6,689 nucleotides of DNA from Gemmatimonadales bacterium UBA7835 (GTDB lineage: Bacteria > Gemmatimonadota > Gemmatimonadetes > Longimicrobiales > Gaopeijiaceae), in NCBI GenBank assembly GCA_002500925.1, contig DLTN01000099.1:3531-10219 (forward strand), read 5' to 3'. Positions 5,502 to 6,689 of this stretch are shown in pieces (position 1 is the stretch's first letter; each line of letters opens with the position of its first letter). The notes under the pieces were generated by a model. It was not told where the DNA came from. It did no database searches and worked only from the letters and a program-made list of their open reading frames with translations. The translations under genes and the position numbers were made by a program.

Positions 5502-6662
5502 TCACCGAGCGTTCTTCAAGACCTCCAAAAGAACGTTAATGTCAACCTCATCGTTGTAGACATTCGGAGAAAGTCGAAGCGCACTTCCTCGGAGAGAGGC
5601 CGAGACGTTTCGCTCCGCCAAAGCCGCCTTGAGCTGGACAAGGTCAACGCCCTCTGGCATGCGGAGCCCGAACAGATGGCTTGCACGCCAGGCTTCCTCT
5701 TCCACTGAGTAGCCGAGGTCGGCTGCGTCTTGCAGAAAGCCAAACGTCAGATCACGGCAGTACTTCTGTATGCGATCCGGTGACCACTCAAGAATGAGCT
5801 CCATGCTTGCTCTCGCGATAGGGGCAAGAAAGAAATTCGAGCGCTCTGCCATATCAAACCGGACAGCTCCAGGAGCATATTCGTCCTCATAGTCCACCAG
5901 CTGCTGAAATTCCCGGCTATTCCTTCGAGCTATCCACGTTTCCTCAATTGGGACGCTGCCATCGAAGCGTTCCGAAAACCATGTCAGTGCCAAACTGTAG
6001 GGGCCAAGCAGCCATTTATACGTCGCGCTAACAACCAGATCCGCCTGACAGCCGGCAAGGTCAAAGGGCAAGGCACCGGCTGATTGCGTGGCATCAACCA
6101 CGAATGCCGCGCCCACATCCCGGCAGCGCACTCCGATCTCAGCGAGGTCAAACAGTGTGCCGTCAGTCCAATGGACGTTCGGTACCGATACGATCGCTGT
6201 CTTGGCGTCGATCGCCTCGAGCAGCCGCTCGTTCCATCGTTGGCCACGGCCCACGCCGTCACCGGGATCAACAGCCCGAAGCTCAGCGCCCCGTTCCGCA
6301 GATAGCCGGCGCCATGAATACACATTGCCAGGGAACTGCTCATGCGTGAGCACTATGTTCTGCCCTCGAGACACCGGAAGGTTTTTAGCTGCCGTAGCCA
6401 CGGCGTACGAGACCCCGGGCTGAATAGCCACTCTGTTTGACTGGTCGGCTCCAATCAACCGAGCGTAAAGCGCACGAAGCTGGTCGGTTTCCCAGAAGGA
6501 ATCGGGAGGAACGATCCTTGTAGGCACAGCCTTCCGCCTGATAGCCGCAAACCCCGCCTCTTCTGCCTGTCGCGGCAGAGGACTCATATATGCGCAATTG
6601 AGGTAGTGGTCTTCACGAGAGAGCTGGAACGCATCCCTCTGACAGGCGAGAACTTCGCTCAT
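5502..6662 (-). CDS. PLP-dependent aminotransferase class V family protein
   Basis: A 386-residue cytoplasmic fold-type I PLP enzyme of the class V group, which includes cysteine desulfurases, kynureninase and isopenicillin N epimerase-like proteins. The N-terminal Y-L-N-C-A-Y-M-S-P-L-P (20-30) is typical of that last branch. Cofactor residues are D190 in V-V-D-A-T-Q-S-A-G (pyridine nitrogen), Q193, H164 near the ring, and K216 in S-A-T-Y-K-W-L-L-G as the Schiff-base lysine. No desulfurase-type catalytic cysteine loop is apparent, so I would not call it a cysteine desulfurase. The substrate cannot be read from sequence. The ATG at 6662 has AGGAAG (6672-6667) 4 nt upstream and length is normal for the family. 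The gene has the same strand as the oxidase operon but is separated from it by the oppositely directed DUF192 gene, so it is probably a separate unit. Confidence 0.93.
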   Translation of the reverse strand: MSEVLACQRDAFQLSREDHYLNCAYMSPLPRQAEEAGFAAIRRKAVPTRIVPPDSFWETDQLRALYARLIGADQSNRVAIQPGVSYAVATAAKNLPVSRGQNIVLTHEQFPGNVYSWRRLSAERGAELRAVDPGDGVGRGQRWNERLLEAIDAKTAIVSVPNVHWTDGTLFDLAEIGVRCRDVGAAFVVDATQSAGALPFDLAGCQADLVVSATYKWLLGPYSLALTWFSERFDGSVPIEETWIARRNSREFQQLVDYEDEYAPGAVRFDMAERSNFFLAPIARASMELILEWSPDRIQKYCRDLTFGFLQDAADLGYSVEEEAWRASHLFGLRMPEGVDLVQLKAALAERNVSASLRGSALRLSPNVYNDEVDINVLLEVLKNAR

Positions 6663-6666
6663 TCTG

Positions 6667-6672
6667 CTTCCT
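6667..6672 (-). promoter_or_regulatory. Ribosome binding site of the aminotransferase gene
   Basis: AGGAAG on the minus strand sits 4 nt before the ATG at 6662, within a purine-rich stretch (GGAAAAAAGGAAG). Only 27 nt upstream of the start are visible, so no promoter can be assigned. Confidence 0.55.
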
Positions 6673-6689
6673 TTTTTCCGAAAGGGGGG

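Noticed and set aside
5476..5506. Inverted repeat GGTGAG/CTCACC between the converging DUF192 and aminotransferase genes, considered as a shared terminator
   Set aside because: The stem is only 6 bp with a 19-nt loop and no T-run on either strand; it could be chance.
6084..6423. Several plus-strand open frames opposite the aminotransferase gene
   Set aside because: They overlap each other in different frames and are antisense to a gene with intact PLP-site motifs.
6675..6689. G-run at the right edge of the window
   Set aside because: A homopolymer of six G next to the window edge is too little context to assign a structure or function.

Overview
The window holds most of a cytochrome c oxidase operon on the minus strand (about 4754 down to 1, leaving the window at its left edge). 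To its right are a divergently transcribed DUF192 protein gene on the plus strand (4906-5475) and a class V aminotransferase-like gene on the minus strand (5502-6662). Nearly every base is coding. I see no RNA genes, mobile elements, CRISPR arrays or long repeats. The organism is an aerobic bacterium, probably Gram-negative, with moderately GC-rich DNA. The gene style (CoxB-CoxA-CoxC with a small subunit IV, c-type cytochromes, a PVC/FCB-like Trm112 variant) reminds me of Gemmatimonadota or a neighbouring phylum, but no marker gene here settles this.

Operon in transcription order, all minus strand: a short Trm112-like protein (4497-4754); a diheme cytochrome c (3859-4500), overlapping it by ATGA; a 55-residue single-span membrane protein (3679-3846), 12 nt later; CoxB with a complete CuA site (3003-3674), 4 nt later; CoxA (1268-2989), 13 nt later; CoxC (690-1268), overlapping CoxA by one base (TGATG); and, 5 nt later, a subunit IV-like protein whose C-terminus is a cytochrome c domain (684 to beyond 1). 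The spacing and overlaps imply one transcript with coupled translation. The probable promoter region is the 151-nt gap shared with the DUF192 gene.

Together the genes describe a caa3-like terminal oxidase. The diheme cytochrome and the tethered heme c domain would deliver electrons to CuA in CoxB, then to heme a and the heme a3/CuB site in CoxA, where oxygen is reduced and protons are pumped. Two features depart from the textbook enzyme. First, the heme c domain sits on subunit IV, whereas classical caa3 oxidases carry it on subunit II. Second, CoxA has a complete set of D-channel residues, but the K-channel lysine is a methionine (M349), its threonine is an isoleucine (I346), and the channel-entrance glutamate of CoxB is a valine (V61). 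Neither claim is proven novel, but the second is a specific, testable prediction about proton uptake.

The aminotransferase and DUF192 genes converge and are separated by only 26 nt. They have no obvious functional link to the oxidase.
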